Source: Hyphomicrobiales bacterium | Lineage (GTDB): Bacteria; Pseudomonadota; Alphaproteobacteria; Rhizobiales; Rhizobiaceae | DNA: 64,000 bases | Direction: 5' to 3' | Assembly (NCBI GenBank): GCA_900473795.1 | Contig: UCMT01000005.1 | Location: 372,001 to 436,000, forward strand | Part shown: positions 21,518-32,350 of the stretch, piece by piece | Position numbering within the stretch: the first letter of the stretch is position 1 | Layout: each line of letters begins with the position of its first letter | The notes under the pieces: generated by a model | What the model saw: the letters and a program-made list of their open reading frames with translations, nothing else | Told to the model about the DNA's origin: nothing | Databases searched by the model: none | Position numbers and translations under genes: made by a program

Positions 21518-21686
21518 TCTGCGGCGTTGATGACGCGCGACACAGGGCGGCCGATAGCCCCGCGCGTTGGCGACGCTTGCGGGTTGTGCTCGCGGATTTC
21601 CTCGACAGAACGAAAATTCCATTCGCGCCGCCGCCGGCGAAGGCTATAGCCGTTCGTCACGGATGATAAAAGATGGAGCTGAGCCC

Positions 21687-22919
<1,233 letters not shown>

Positions 22920-22945
22920 GCAGACTTTCGTTGGCAAGGCAACTT

Positions 22946-23413
22946 TCAGCTCTTTCGGGCGAGGTGCCGCACAAGACCGCGCCGGCCGCGCTCCATGACG
23001 ACGTTATGGTTCCAGCGGAAGATCGGCTTCAGGATGAATGAAAATCCGACCATCCAGGGCTTGGTGACTTTGACGATCCAATCGTAGCGCACCTTGCATT
23101 TGGAGCCTTCGGATCGCAGCGTCCACCGGCCGGTGCCCTCGAGTTCGCCGGAGGCCCGGCCCTCGATCATGGAAAGCGGTTCTACCCTCACCGTCTGCAT
23201 CTCGAAGGTCAGGTCGTACGGCAGCGCGGTGGACCATCGCAGCCGGAGGACGGAACCGACGCCTGCCTCGTCGCCCTCGCGCAAAACATCGACCTGTTTC
23301 ACGGACGACCACCAGTCGGGCCAGGTCTCGGGCGCATTGAGCACGCGCCAGACATCCTCAACCGATGAATCGAGGATCCATTCCGTCACAAGATGAAACT
23401 CGGTCGACGACAT
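22946..23413 (-). CDS. SRPBCC (START-like) family protein
   Basis: 155-residue single-domain protein of the Bet v1/START-like fold: EFHLVTEWILDSSVEDVWRVL at the N-terminus with APETWPDWWSSVKQV is the standard polyketide-cyclase/dehydrase pattern. These proteins bind hydrophobic ligands; no ligand is predictable here. The start at 23413 is chosen since the family begins at this helix-strand; the frame stays open further upstream without similarity. It faces pepT convergently (26 bp apart). Confidence 0.8.
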   Translation of the reverse strand: MSSTEFHLVTEWILDSSVEDVWRVLNAPETWPDWWSSVKQVDVLREGDEAGVGSVLRLRWSTALPYDLTFEMQTVRVEPLSMIEGRASGELEGTGRWTLRSEGSKCKVRYDWIVKVTKPWMVGFSFILKPIFRWNHNVVMERGRRGLVRHLARKS

Positions 23414-23570
23414 CGCACATCCGACTTCAAGCATTTTTGATGCGGCAAACGCGCCAAAGGAGAGAGGCGTATGGGACAGGATACCACCGACCGAAGATGA
23501 CTCATACCAGGCGGCAACGCGACGTTTCTCGACCGAGGCGAAAGCATCGTTCAAACGGTGAAGTAGGTAC

Positions 23571-23837
23571 TCAACGCTCGTTGGGCTTTCTTCCTGATCG
23601 AAGGGGCGCGGGCGGTGGCGCATTGGAGTCGATCTCCGCGAACAGGGCAGCGACATTGACCTGGAGAACCGCTGCAAATGCTTCCAAAGTCGTGACGGTA
23701 ACATTCTCCATCCCGCGCTCAACTCGCCCGACATAAGAACGATCAATCCCCGCCTCAAGCGCCAGGCGTTCCTGCGAGAGGCCCTCAGCCACCCGAAGAC
23801 GGCGCAAATTCCAGCCGATGGTTCGTCGAACGTTCAT
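23571..23837 (-). CDS. XRE-type HTH regulator, copy 1
   Basis: 88-residue protein made of one Cro/CI-type HTH (residues 7-66: NLRRLRVAEGLSQERLALEAGIDRSYVGRVERG). The tail ends PLRSGRKPNER, closely matching the tail of the neighbouring copy at 23,963 (PLKPGRKPKSAR), so the two are paralogues. A cytoplasmic DNA-binding protein; its target is unknown. No partner toxin or phage gene is adjacent. Confidence 0.8.
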   Translation of the reverse strand: MNVRRTIGWNLRRLRVAEGLSQERLALEAGIDRSYVGRVERGMENVTVTTLEAFAAVLQVNVAALFAEIDSNAPPPAPLRSGRKPNER

Positions 23838-23962
23838 GCTGCAACAAACGCATATTCACGGCCTGACAATCGACGGACTGCTAGTCTCTGATTAATCGTG
23901 CTCGCCGTGCGTACGGAGCAAGCGGTAGGCTAAACATATCATTGTGGTGGCCACCCGCCGAT

Positions 23963-24232
23963 TTATCGCGCAGACTTTGGCTTTCTGCCGGGCTTCAGCG
24001 GTTCAGGCTTCTGCGCGGTCGTCGAGGGCTCGAGAAAGAATGCGGACACATCGACGTTCAATGCGACCGCGAGACGGTCAAGCAGATCGACCGAAGCGTT
24101 ATAGTGGCCCTGCTCGATACCGCTTATAACGCTACGATCAACTGCCGCGTCGACAGCAAGGTTTTCTTGCGTAGTGCTTTTCGAAGACCTGATTTGCCTG
24201 AGGTTCCAGGCTATGCGCGCACGAGTATCCAT
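23963..24232 (-). CDS. XRE-type HTH regulator, copy 2
   Basis: 89-residue single-domain HTH protein (NLRQIRSSKSTTQENLAVDAAVDRSVISGIEQG), with the hydrophobic VALNVDVSAFFLEP segment after the HTH and a basic PGRKPKSAR tail. It shares length, layout and tail with copy 1, 125 bp downstream. The two may derive from a tandem duplication that then diverged. Target unknown. Confidence 0.8.
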   Translation of the reverse strand: MDTRARIAWNLRQIRSSKSTTQENLAVDAAVDRSVISGIEQGHYNASVDLLDRLAVALNVDVSAFFLEPSTTAQKPEPLKPGRKPKSAR

Positions 24233-24374
24233 GACACATGCGCACCATCTTGCGTCGCATTAATCCATCGGACATAGTCGACATATTAATGATTACCGGC
24301 CAGTGTTGTTCAAGCCAAGGTTTGCCGTCGCGCGAGGTGTCAGGACACTTATCCAACTAGATTTAAGGTTCAAA

Positions 24375-24614
24375 TCAAGAAATTTTTCCGAGAAGGTTTA
24401 GCGGATCGACATCCAACACCTTGGCGATCCTCTCTACGACATCCAGCGTTGGATTCTTCTGTCCTCTCTCGATGCCGCCCACATAGCTGTAGGCAAGGCC
24501 AACGGCTGTGGCCAGCGACTCCAAGGTCATACCTTGCTCCAAGCGAGCCTTCCGAACGTTTTCTCCGAAGATTTCCGCCATACGCATGATCGCATATCGT
24601 AAGGAAACTTTCAT
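24375..24614 (-). CDS. XRE-type HTH regulator, copy 3
   Basis: 79-residue HTH protein (NVRKARLEQGMTLESLATAVGLAYSYVGGIERGQKNPTL). It shows the usual five-helix HTH followed by VLDVDPLNLLGKIS. It lacks the GRKP tail of copies 1 and 2. ATG 24614 is used; an internal ATG at 24587 (MAEIFGENVRKAR begins two residues later) may be the real start. The promoter region faces the AT-rich 24,615-24,969 gap. Confidence 0.75.
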   Translation of the reverse strand: MKVSLRYAIMRMAEIFGENVRKARLEQGMTLESLATAVGLAYSYVGGIERGQKNPTLDVVERIAKVLDVDPLNLLGKIS

Positions 24615-24969
24615 CTTTACCAGTCACTATAGTGACTGACATCACAAGAGAAACAAACCGGTGGAAAGTCACATCGTCATTGTTAACGCAGCCCGAATCG
24701 CAAATTGCGCTATATATGCATGGTTGCTGATTCTTCTATTCCAGAATATCGATCTTTCTCAAATAGATCAGAATCTTGCGCAGATGGTGAAAGAACGCTC
24801 ACCGATAATATTCTGAAGCCGCCATAATGCTCGAAAATCGGGTGACGAAGATTCGATCCAATACTGTAGATGTATCTCAACCGGATCCAAGAGGATAAGA
24901 TTTAAAATTTTGCCATCCCGAATAGTAATCTGTCCGCAGGACTCGTCGGTTTTATTTTAGGATTTTCAA
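24615..24969. other. AT-rich intergenic gap between XRE copy 3 and the GGDEF gene
   Basis: About 355 bp without a supportable gene. It is richer in A and T than its surroundings and contains the divergent upstream regions of the third XRE gene (minus) and the GGDEF gene (plus). I see no tRNA, clear terminator or repeat in it. Confidence 0.5.
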
Positions 24970-26807
24970 GTGCGCAATAGCCAGGCCCAGCATTTCAGCT
25001 TCGAACGAAAACTGTGGCTCGCGGCCATCGCGGTCGCGTTGTCGATGGCGGTGTTGGGAACCAGCGTCATTGTTCCATCCTTCATCGCCTACAATAGCGC
25101 CCAACATAACCTGGTCGACATGGACGCCTTCCGGCAGGTTCTGAACGCAGCCAATCGTCTGTCAGCGGAGCGCGGCCCGGCAAACGTGCTGATGTCGATC
25201 GAGCCCGCGAGTGATGCCGATGCAAGCCACAGACTGAACGAGTTCCGTGCAGCAACCGACGCGGCCCTGGCCGATCTCCTTGCTCAGAGTGAAGCAGCCC
25301 CCTTGAGCGAGGCCCCTCAGACAAGCGCCAAAGATCTCGTTCGGGCCACCATGGAGCGATTGCGCAGCGCACGGCTGGAAGTTGATCGTGTGGCGGCACA
25401 ATCACTTGACCGACGCCGGGCAAAGGACATTCAGCGGGCGATCAGCGCCATGATCGATGTGGTCGATACGTTCCAAGCGGTCATCGCCCGGGACGTCAAT
25501 GCCCTTATCCAAACTGACCCAGGCCTCGCCGCGTGGGTCACGACGGCACATATGATCAGCGACCTCAGAGAATACGGGGGAAGAATAGCCTCCGAGATCA
25601 TGGGGCCAGTGGCAGCTCACCGTCCGCTGACGCTCGATGAGTTGATCCAGAGTAACCGCACCCGCGGCCGGCTTGCCGAGATTTGGCGTCTACTGGGAGC
25701 GCAGCACACCCTTTACGCGCAAAATCAGCGGATGAATGACGCTGCAAAGGCGGTGGGGACGACATTCTTCGGAGACGGACTTGCACTCATCGACAGAGTA
25801 ACCGACGAAGGACGAGCATCAGGCAAATATTCGCTCGCAGCCGACGAGTTCACCTATCAGTTCGTCAAAACATTGCGACCGCTCGAAGAGTTCAGGACCA
25901 AGTTCCTCGACGAGGCGATGCAAACATTCGCACACAAGCGGGACGCAGCGCTCGAGCAGCTGATGATTGCCTGCCTTTCCGTGACGGCGGCTCTTGTGGT
26001 CCTCGCCGGCTTGCTGCGTCTCATCCACGCGTCTGTATTGGCACCTCTGCTTTCATTGCGGCAGGAGATTGTCTCACTCGCCGACGTTCGCGATACAGAG
26101 AGCAGGCCGTTTCGAACCCGGGTTCGCGAGATGCAGCGTGTTTATGACGCCCTCCACCTGCTTCGCGCGCGCTTGCGCGAGAGGGATGCGCTCATTTCGG
26201 AACTGAGAGAGCAAGCCGAAAAGGATGAGTTGACCGGCTTGTGGAACCGGCGATCCTTCGAACGCTTCGGTCAGGTTCTGGCAGCCCAGAACAAAGACGG
26301 TCCGCCATCATGCCTGATTTTGCTCGATCTCGATCATTTCAAAAGCATCAACGATACATACGGTCATCCCGCCGGCGACGAAGTTCTGCGTCAGGTCGCG
26401 GCACTGCTGCGGTCATCGGTGCGGTCTTCCGACATCGCTGCTCGCTTCGGCGGGGAGGAGTTCGCCGTCTTAATCCCCGATGGAAATCTTGCTGCAGCCG
26501 CCAACCTCGCCAACACCGAACGGCCATCGACGAACACCACATCACTCTGGCCGGTGGAGGGATCCGTCTGCGGATCAGCGCGAGCTTCGGCGTGGCAAGT
26601 GCCGGCCCGGAAACTCCAAGCTGGCCCCAGTTGATCCAGTCCGCTGATGTCGCCCTCTACCAGGCGAAATCGCAGGGCCGAAACCGAGTCTGCGTGTCGG
26701 CACAGCCTTTGCTGCAGGCAGGCGACCGCGAACTTGACGACGGCGCTCCCCGCGTCACATGGCAGAATCGCACAGAACAGCGCCTAACTCGAACCATCCG
26801 GGAATAG
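24970..26807 (+). pseudogene. Membrane-bound GGDEF protein, frameshifted in the GGDEF domain
   Basis: Membrane-anchored diguanylate-cyclase-type protein. GTG start at 24970; TM helix about 14-38 (LWLAAIAVALSMAVLG), a long sensor region, second TM about 318-340 (ACLSVTAALVVLAGLL), a linker, then GGDEF from about 425 with LTGLWNRRSF, DLDHFKSINDTYGHPAGDE and active-site GGEEF at 494-498. After about position 26510 the frame runs out of the domain and stops at 26634. The true continuation (RTAIDEHHITLAGG, ISASFGVAS, ADVALYQAKSQGRN) is in another frame to the stop at 26807. One missing base near 26,505-26,522 explains this. The active-site half is intact but the last strands are lost, so activity is doubtful unless this is a sequencing error. 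Confidence 0.8.
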
Positions 26808-26830
26808 CTTGAGTGGTTGGTGTTTGTTGC

Positions 26831-28453
26831 TCAACTGCGCAAACCCGGCGCCTCCTGGCCGGTGCGGGCCACATATTCCGTGTAGCCGCCGCCATATTGG
26901 TGGATGCCTTCGGGCGTCAGTTCCAGCACCCGATTGGAGAGGGCTGCGAGGAAATGCCGGTCGTGCGAAACAAACAGCATGGTGCCCTCGTATTCGGACA
27001 GTGCCTTGATCAGCATTTCCTTGGTGTCGAGGTCGAGGTGGTTGGTGGGCTCGTCGAGCACCAGCAGGTTCGGCGGGTCGAACAGCATGATCGCCATGAC
27101 CAGCCGCGCCTTCTCGCCGCCCGACAGCACCCGGCACCTCTTCTCCACATCGTCGCCGGAAAAGCCGAAACAGCCCGCCAGCGCCCGCAATGGCCCCTGC
27201 CCCGCCTTGGGGAACGCATCTTCCAGCGACTGGAACACAGTGCGCTCGCCGTCCAGAATATCCATCGCGTGCTGCGCGAAATAGCCCATTTTGACGCTTG
27301 CCCCCAGGGCGACGCTGCCCTGATCCGGCTCGGCCGAGCCTGCCACCAGCTTCAGGAGCGTGGACTTGCCGGCGCCGTTGATGCCCATGATGCACCAGCG
27401 CTCGCGGCGGCGCACCATGAAGTCCAGCCCTTCATAGATGCTGCGGCTGCCGTAGCTCTTGTGCACGTTCTTCAGGTTGATCACGTCCTCGCCCGAGCGC
27501 GGCGCCGGCTGGAATTCGAACGCGACCGCCTGGCGGCGCCTGGGCGGCTCCACCCGCTCGATCTTGTCCAGTTTTTTCACACGGCTCTGCACCTGCGCTG
27601 CGTGCGAGGCACGCGCCTTGAAGCGCTCGATGAATTTGATTTCCTTGGCGAGCATCGCCTGCTGGCGCTCGAACTGGGCCTGCTGTTGTTTCTCGTTCTG
27701 CGCCCGCTGCTGCTCGTAGAAGGCATAGTCGCCCGAATAGGTCATCAGGGAGCCGCCGTCGATCTCGATGATCTTGGTGACGATGCGGTTCATGAACTCG
27801 CGATCGTGCGAGGTCATCAGCAGCGCGCCCTCATAGCCTTTCAGGAATTCCTCCAGCCAGATGAGGCTTTCGAGATCCAGGTGGTTGCTCGGCTCGTCGA
27901 GCAGCATGGCATCCGGCCGCATGAGGAGAATACGGGCCAGCGCAACGCGCATCTTCCAGCCGCCCGACAGCTTGCCGACATCGCCGTCCATCATCTCCTG
28001 GCTGAAGCTCAGGCCGGCCAGAACCTCGCGCGCGCGGCCTTCCAGGGCATAGCCGTCCAGTTCCTCGTAGCGCGCCTGCACCTCGCCATAGCGTTCGATG
28101 ATGGCATCCATCTCGTCGGCGCGATCGGGGTCCGACATGGCAGCCTCGAGTTCGTGCAATTCGGCGGCAACGTCGCTCACCGGGCCGGCGCCGTTCATCA
28201 CCTCGGCGACGGCACTGTGGCCCGCCATCTCGCCCACGTCCTGATTGAAATAGCCGATGGTCATGCCCTTATCGACGGACACCTGCCCCTCGTCGGGCTG
28301 CTCCTCGCCTGTGATCATCCGGAAGAGTGTCGTCTTGCCGGCGCCATTCGGACCGACGAGGCCGATCTTCTCGCCCCTGTTGAGCGCCGCCGAGGCCTCG
28401 ATGAAGAGCAGACGATGGCTGTTCTGCTTGCTGATATTGTCGATACGGATCAT
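26831..28453 (-). CDS. ABC-F family ATPase
   Basis: 540-residue soluble protein with two ABC cassettes and no membrane domain; ABC-F proteins act on ribosomes as translation factors. Cassette 1: Walker A GPNGAGKTT near 36, signature LSGGWKM near 155, Walker B LLDEPSNHLDL. Cassette 2: Walker A GINGAGKST near 355, signature LSGGEKARL, Walker B VLDEPTNHLDL. The linker between them is basic and helical (RAQNEKQQQAQFERQQAML). Overall closest in style to YbiT/EttA-like housekeeping copies rather than resistance types. Its 3' end lies 23 bp from the convergent GGDEF gene. Confidence 0.9.
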   Translation of the reverse strand: MIRIDNISKQNSHRLLFIEASAALNRGEKIGLVGPNGAGKTTLFRMITGEEQPDEGQVSVDKGMTIGYFNQDVGEMAGHSAVAEVMNGAGPVSDVAAELHELEAAMSDPDRADEMDAIIERYGEVQARYEELDGYALEGRAREVLAGLSFSQEMMDGDVGKLSGGWKMRVALARILLMRPDAMLLDEPSNHLDLESLIWLEEFLKGYEGALLMTSHDREFMNRIVTKIIEIDGGSLMTYSGDYAFYEQQRAQNEKQQQAQFERQQAMLAKEIKFIERFKARASHAAQVQSRVKKLDKIERVEPPRRRQAVAFEFQPAPRSGEDVINLKNVHKSYGSRSIYEGLDFMVRRRERWCIMGINGAGKSTLLKLVAGSAEPDQGSVALGASVKMGYFAQHAMDILDGERTVFQSLEDAFPKAGQGPLRALAGCFGFSGDDVEKRCRVLSGGEKARLVMAIMLFDPPNLLVLDEPTNHLDLDTKEMLIKALSEYEGTMLFVSHDRHFLAALSNRVLELTPEGIHQYGGGYTEYVARTGQEAPGLRS

Positions 28454-28699
28454 GTGTGTGCGAGGTCCAAACGTTGCAGTGCCCTTGGGACATGTGCCGC
28501 GGGGCGTATCGCAAATCTACGGCATCGTAAATGGCAGTGTCGCTGCCGACCTGAAATCTCGCCCTCGTGCTGGCTGCATTCAGAAACGCGGTGCATCGCT
28601 CGCACCTGTTCCGAATGATGGCGGTCGGCCGCCATCCCGCAGGCCAAGGTCAGGCGCTAACGCGGCCGAAAAGGCCGGGCGTTGTCGAAATCAGCCTTT

Positions 28700-28999
28700 T
28701 TACCGCGCCTCTTTTTCGTAGAGGTAGGCATGGATAGAGGCAACGGCCATCAGAATAATGAGCGCCACCAGGCCGAAGATCTGGGCGATTGCCATGCCAA
28801 ACGCCCTCGCCGATATCCCGGCAGGTCTCCGGCCGGAGCCTGCGGGCTGGCGAGCCGGTTTCACCACATCCGCATCTGCTGCGACCTTGATCGCATTCGC
28901 TCTCAAATGCTCCGTCAGCTTGCGATTTATCTCCGCATCCGTCGCGTCGCCATCGGCACTCAGACCTGGCCCGTTTTTTCGTGCTGGTGTCTCAGTCAT
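28700..28999 (-). CDS. Small single-pass membrane protein
   Basis: 99 residues, not recognised. Polar N-terminal 65 residues with a helical stretch (DAEINRKLTEHLRANAIKVAADADV) and Pro/Arg-rich linker, then one C-terminal transmembrane helix (MAIAQIFGLVALIILMAVASIHAYLY). Probably inner-membrane, N-terminus inside. It is 56 bp downstream of exoF, the same strand, so it may be the tail gene of the exoY-exoF transcript. Confidence 0.65.
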   Translation of the reverse strand: MTETPARKNGPGLSADGDATDAEINRKLTEHLRANAIKVAADADVVKPARQPAGSGRRPAGISARAFGMAIAQIFGLVALIILMAVASIHAYLYEKEAR

Positions 29000-29055
29000 G
29001 GGAAGCCCTCGGCGCGGTCAATCCATTTTCTCTGGCTGCGCAATTGCGGAACGCA

Positions 29056-30333
29056 TCATTGGGTAACAGCCACGGGCTCGACCTTCACAACGTCGCCCGG
29101 CAGCACAAGGGTACCTTCGTCCGCCGATATCTTGGTCGACTTTCCGTCCTTCTGCCGAACGATGGAATAGGTGATGCTGCCGGCCGTCCCCGCTTGCGGT
29201 GTCTGGGCGGCATCAGCCGATTGCAGGAGTGCTTCGCTCATGAGGTCGCGGCTGGTGACGAGTTTGAGGTCCAGCGTATCCAGTTCCGATTCGGTGTTCT
29301 GCAGTTCTTGGGCAAGTTGGGCATCCCAATCGTTTCGCAGATTGGTCTCATCCTGGTTCGCCTTGCTGACGTCCTGCTTGGCTTTCAACGATGCCGTGTC
29401 GATGTCGAGCAGGGCCGCCTGCAGTTCCGCTGCCCTTTGTTCGACGGTGAGCTTGCGCGCGCTCAGCGCCAGCCCCTTTTCAGCCAGCGTATCGACCTTG
29501 TCCTTGTCTTCCATAACCAGTTCCAGCTGCCGGTTCTGGGTAGCGGACTTCTTGCCAAGCGATTCGATTTCGTTCTGGAGAAGGGATTTCAGCTCTGCAA
29601 GCTGCGTCAGTTGAAGCTTCAAGCGTTTGTCGCGCGAGACCATCAGGGCCTTTTCGCTCTCGACGAGACCTGCAGCGTCGGCGGCACTTTTCAGTTCCGG
29701 CGGAATGGCGATATCAGCCTTCTCGGCGATTTCCGCCTGCAGCCGCGCGCGCCGAACGAGAAGCCTGTTTCTTTCGGCGATCTGCACGGAGGATTCGCCC
29801 CGGGCCGTGATGAAATCGCGCGCAAAACGCTGACCGTTTTCGGCCCGACGCAGTCCGCCGCCAAGGCTGACCGCCTTCAGCACCGTCATTTCCGGCGCAA
29901 AGGGATATTCTCCGGGCGTCTGAACCTCGCCGGCCAGATAGATCGGCCGGTATTGGGCTAGTTCGACCGAGGCAGACGGACGGTCCGGCAGGCCGAACAG
30001 CTTTTGAAGCTGCAGCCCGACCTCGTCGGCAATTTCGGACGTCGTCTTTCCGGACGCAGGCAGGGTGCCGAGGAACGGCAGGGAAATGCCCCCCGACGCG
30101 CCAACCGTATATTCGCCGCTGATGGCAGACCAATCCCTGACGGTTCCTTCGGCGGTCTGCCACTCCGCAACGCGGATTCTCAATTTATCCATGGCGCCGA
30201 GCGCATAGTCGTCTGCAACGGCGAGCTGGATGCCCGAAACGCCGATTGCCAGCGCGAGCGCGCAAAGGCGCGCCGCACCTGCGGCCCGCTTGCCAAGGGC
30301 AGGAAGTCCTACACTAAGACTTCTTTTCATCAA
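29056..30333 (-). CDS. exoF: ExoF-type polysaccharide export/biosynthesis periplasmic protein
   Basis: Exopolysaccharide export protein of the Wza/OPX-like group, needed in Sinorhizobium for succinoglycan production at an early step. 425 residues: signal sequence about 1-40, polysaccharide-export domain about 42-130 (DYALGAMDKLRIRVAEW, ISLPFLGTLPASGKT), then SLBB-like YLAGEVQTPGEYPFAPEMTVL. A long coiled coil runs from about 190 to 360, rich in Leu, Gln, Lys and Glu. Transcribed after exoY (74 bp). Confidence 0.88.
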   Translation of the reverse strand: MMKRSLSVGLPALGKRAAGAARLCALALAIGVSGIQLAVADDYALGAMDKLRIRVAEWQTAEGTVRDWSAISGEYTVGASGGISLPFLGTLPASGKTTSEIADEVGLQLQKLFGLPDRPSASVELAQYRPIYLAGEVQTPGEYPFAPEMTVLKAVSLGGGLRRAENGQRFARDFITARGESSVQIAERNRLLVRRARLQAEIAEKADIAIPPELKSAADAAGLVESEKALMVSRDKRLKLQLTQLAELKSLLQNEIESLGKKSATQNRQLELVMEDKDKVDTLAEKGLALSARKLTVEQRAAELQAALLDIDTASLKAKQDVSKANQDETNLRNDWDAQLAQELQNTESELDTLDLKLVTSRDLMSEALLQSADAAQTPQAGTAGSITYSIVRQKDGKSTKISADEGTLVLPGDVVKVEPVAVTQ

Positions 30334-30407
30334 ATTCCCTCACTTAATACCAAAGCCGATCCCGGCGTGACGACGGAAGCGGCCTATTCACATGCTGAAG
30401 ACTGAGA

Positions 30408-31088
30408 TCAGTAGCTGCCCCGGGACAGGCAGACGGCAGGAATTGTCTTTGCAACGATGACGACATCTCTGATCAGCGACCAGTTGGTGACGTAGTGGGT
30501 ATCGAAGGCGATCCGGGCAGCATAGGAAACATCGTTTCTGCCGCTGACCTGCCACAGTCCGGTCAGACCGGGGCGTGACTTCAGATAGTAGACTGCAGAC
30601 GATTCATAGAGCTCCAGTTCGTCTTCCACGACGGGACGTGGGCCGACGACACTCATGTCACCGCGGATGATGTTGAGGAGCTGCGGAAGCTCATCGAGGC
30701 TCAGTTTGCGCAGAACGCTGCCCACCACCGTGACGCGCGGATCATCCTGCAGTTTGCGGGTTGCCTGCCATTCCTCATAGGCTCTGGGATTTTTGCGCAG
30801 ATGATCCTGCAGGATCTTGTCTGCATCCAGCGCCATGGTGCGAAACTTGAGGCACTTGAAGAAGCGGCCGTTGTGACCAACGCGGCGGTGTCCATAAAAG
30901 ACACTCCCGCCGTCCGAAAACTTCACCAGAGCCATCAGAAGCAGAAAAATCGGACTAAAGACAATCAGCGCCAGAGACGCAGCAACGATGTCGAACCCCC
31001 TCTTTGATATTCCCCCTATCGGCCGGTGTCCCCCGGCTTCGATGGTCGTAAAATACGGCGAACTTGCCGATCGAGTCGCAGACTTCAT
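30408..31088 (-). CDS. exoY: Undecaprenyl-phosphate galactose-1-phosphate transferase ExoY
   Basis: Starts succinoglycan repeat-unit assembly by moving galactose-1-phosphate from UDP-galactose to undecaprenyl phosphate in the inner membrane. 226 residues. One N-terminal TM helix (FDIVAASLALIVFSPIFLLLMALVKF) and the polyprenyl glycosylphosphotransferase core: FKCLKFRTM, LRKLSLDELPQLLNIIRGDMSVVGPRPV, SRPGLTGLWQVSGRNDVSY, ending AVCLSRGSY. The text resembles S. meliloti ExoY almost word for word. The start at 31088 (MKSATRSAS) is chosen over 31103. Upstream is the 830-bp AT-rich exoY-exoX control region. Confidence 0.95.
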   Translation of the reverse strand: MKSATRSASSPYFTTIEAGGHRPIGGISKRGFDIVAASLALIVFSPIFLLLMALVKFSDGGSVFYGHRRVGHNGRFFKCLKFRTMALDADKILQDHLRKNPRAYEEWQATRKLQDDPRVTVVGSVLRKLSLDELPQLLNIIRGDMSVVGPRPVVEDELELYESSAVYYLKSRPGLTGLWQVSGRNDVSYAARIAFDTHYVTNWSLIRDVVIVAKTIPAVCLSRGSY

Positions 31089-31922
31089 GGGAGTTAACTC
31101 CATTTGCGTTTGGCGATTGGTCGGGTCCCCTTGGGGCGCATGGCATCAATTACGTAATAGAGTGTAGAGGCAGATTTTGTTTTTTAAAGGCAGATTTCAT
31201 GCCGCATTTGCCGCCAAAGCGGGTCATGGCCCGAGCTTAAATCTGAAAAGCCTATTATTATTCCGCATAATTCACAAAAATCATTGAACATAGCAGCAAC
31301 GACTAATTATATATAAATATAATATGAAATTTGTCGAAGAAAAATTCGCGATTTGTTCTTCATTAAAGCGATCTAAAGATCTGCCTATATACTTTCATCG
31401 TCTTGATATTTTTCATATTATACGTCAGTTATTCATATTTTTCCATTATTTTTTTGCATCGCAACATTATTTTGCACTGCACAGATTTTTATTAAAAAGA
31501 GCTAATTTTGTAACAAAAGTTGACCAATAAAGCTGGTTTTCTGCAATTTTCAGATATATAGAAAATTAAAATCAATCTATGCGTGTACAGGAATGGAAGA
31601 GCCGGGCAGAAATGTGGCAAAATCCTGTTCCGCGCCCTGATTTGCAGGTCCTCCTATCGAGTCGTGAACGTTAACCAATCGAATGACGCCTCTTCCCGTC
31701 TGACGCCACCAAAAATGTTTGCGGTTATCGCGCAATCTATAGATGAATTTAAATGCGGGCTAAGATTTGATGCGGTAAATGGTCCTGACCAAGATGATAC
31801 ATAGTGTTCCGGTGGCGGTTGAAACTGCAGGCCACGTTCGATATGTTAATAATTGCCTAAGAGGAAAAGGTGGTTTTTTCCATGATGTGCGCAAATCAAG
31901 ACGTAGCCTTGAGGGTGTCCTG
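31089..31922. promoter_or_regulatory. AT-rich exoY-exoX intergenic control region
   Basis: About 830 bp with no supportable gene, strongly A+T-rich in 31,180-31,600 against a GC-rich surround. It separates divergent exoY (minus) and exoX (plus). In S. meliloti the matching region carries the exoY and exoX promoters and binds regulators such as MucR, which favours AT-rich DNA; by position the same is expected here. A 68-codon AT-rich frame (31,324-31,530) lacks support as a gene. Confidence 0.6.
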
Positions 31923-32210
31923 ATGTTTGCACCACGTGTTTTTGTCAGCATGTTGGGAGCCTTGGGTGTTTTTGCCATAGGGACCTTCTTGCTGACTGGC
32001 TCGGTCTGGACGACCACCTGGCAGACGCTGGTCTGCGCCGTGCTGTTGCAGGCCGGATACTTCGTGACCGTTCTGGCGCTGGTGATAAAAGAAGGCAGAG
32101 ATCGCCGGAAAATGACACAAGGCCAATCTGCAGCTTCCGCATCGGCCGGCGAGGACAAAGAGCCGAAAACCCTTCACGTTCCGCACAATCCGCGCCACTT
32201 CAACTCCTGA
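31923..32210 (+). CDS. exoX: ExoX-type exopolysaccharide production repressor
   Basis: Small inner-membrane inhibitor that lowers succinoglycan synthesis post-translationally, thought to act on ExoY. 95 residues: two hydrophobic helices (VFVSMLGALGVFAIGTFLL and LVCAVLLQAGYFVTVLALV), a basic stretch KEGRDRRK, and the tail ending HNPRHFNS. Start at 31923 by similarity to ExoX/Psi proteins (MFAPRVFVSM); a longer in-frame reading from 31779 lacks similarity. Divergent from exoY, as in S. meliloti. Confidence 0.85.
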   Translation: MFAPRVFVSMLGALGVFAIGTFLLTGSVWTTTWQTLVCAVLLQAGYFVTVLALVIKEGRDRRKMTQGQSAASASAGEDKEPKTLHVPHNPRHFNS

Positions 32211-32350
32211 ACGCGCCCGCAAACTGCCTCTTAATCCCTCTCTCCGCAGCGCGGCAAAGGTGGTCAACTCTTCGCAATAGCAACATCGTGCCTTGTCGCC
32301 TGTTCAAAGCCGGCCTAGTTTCGGCACGACAGCGATAGAGGAAGATGATC

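Noticed and set aside
31324-31530. 68-codon AT-rich frame in the exoY-exoX gap
   Set aside because: Phe/His/Lys-rich product typical of random AT DNA, no ribosome site and no recognisable pattern.
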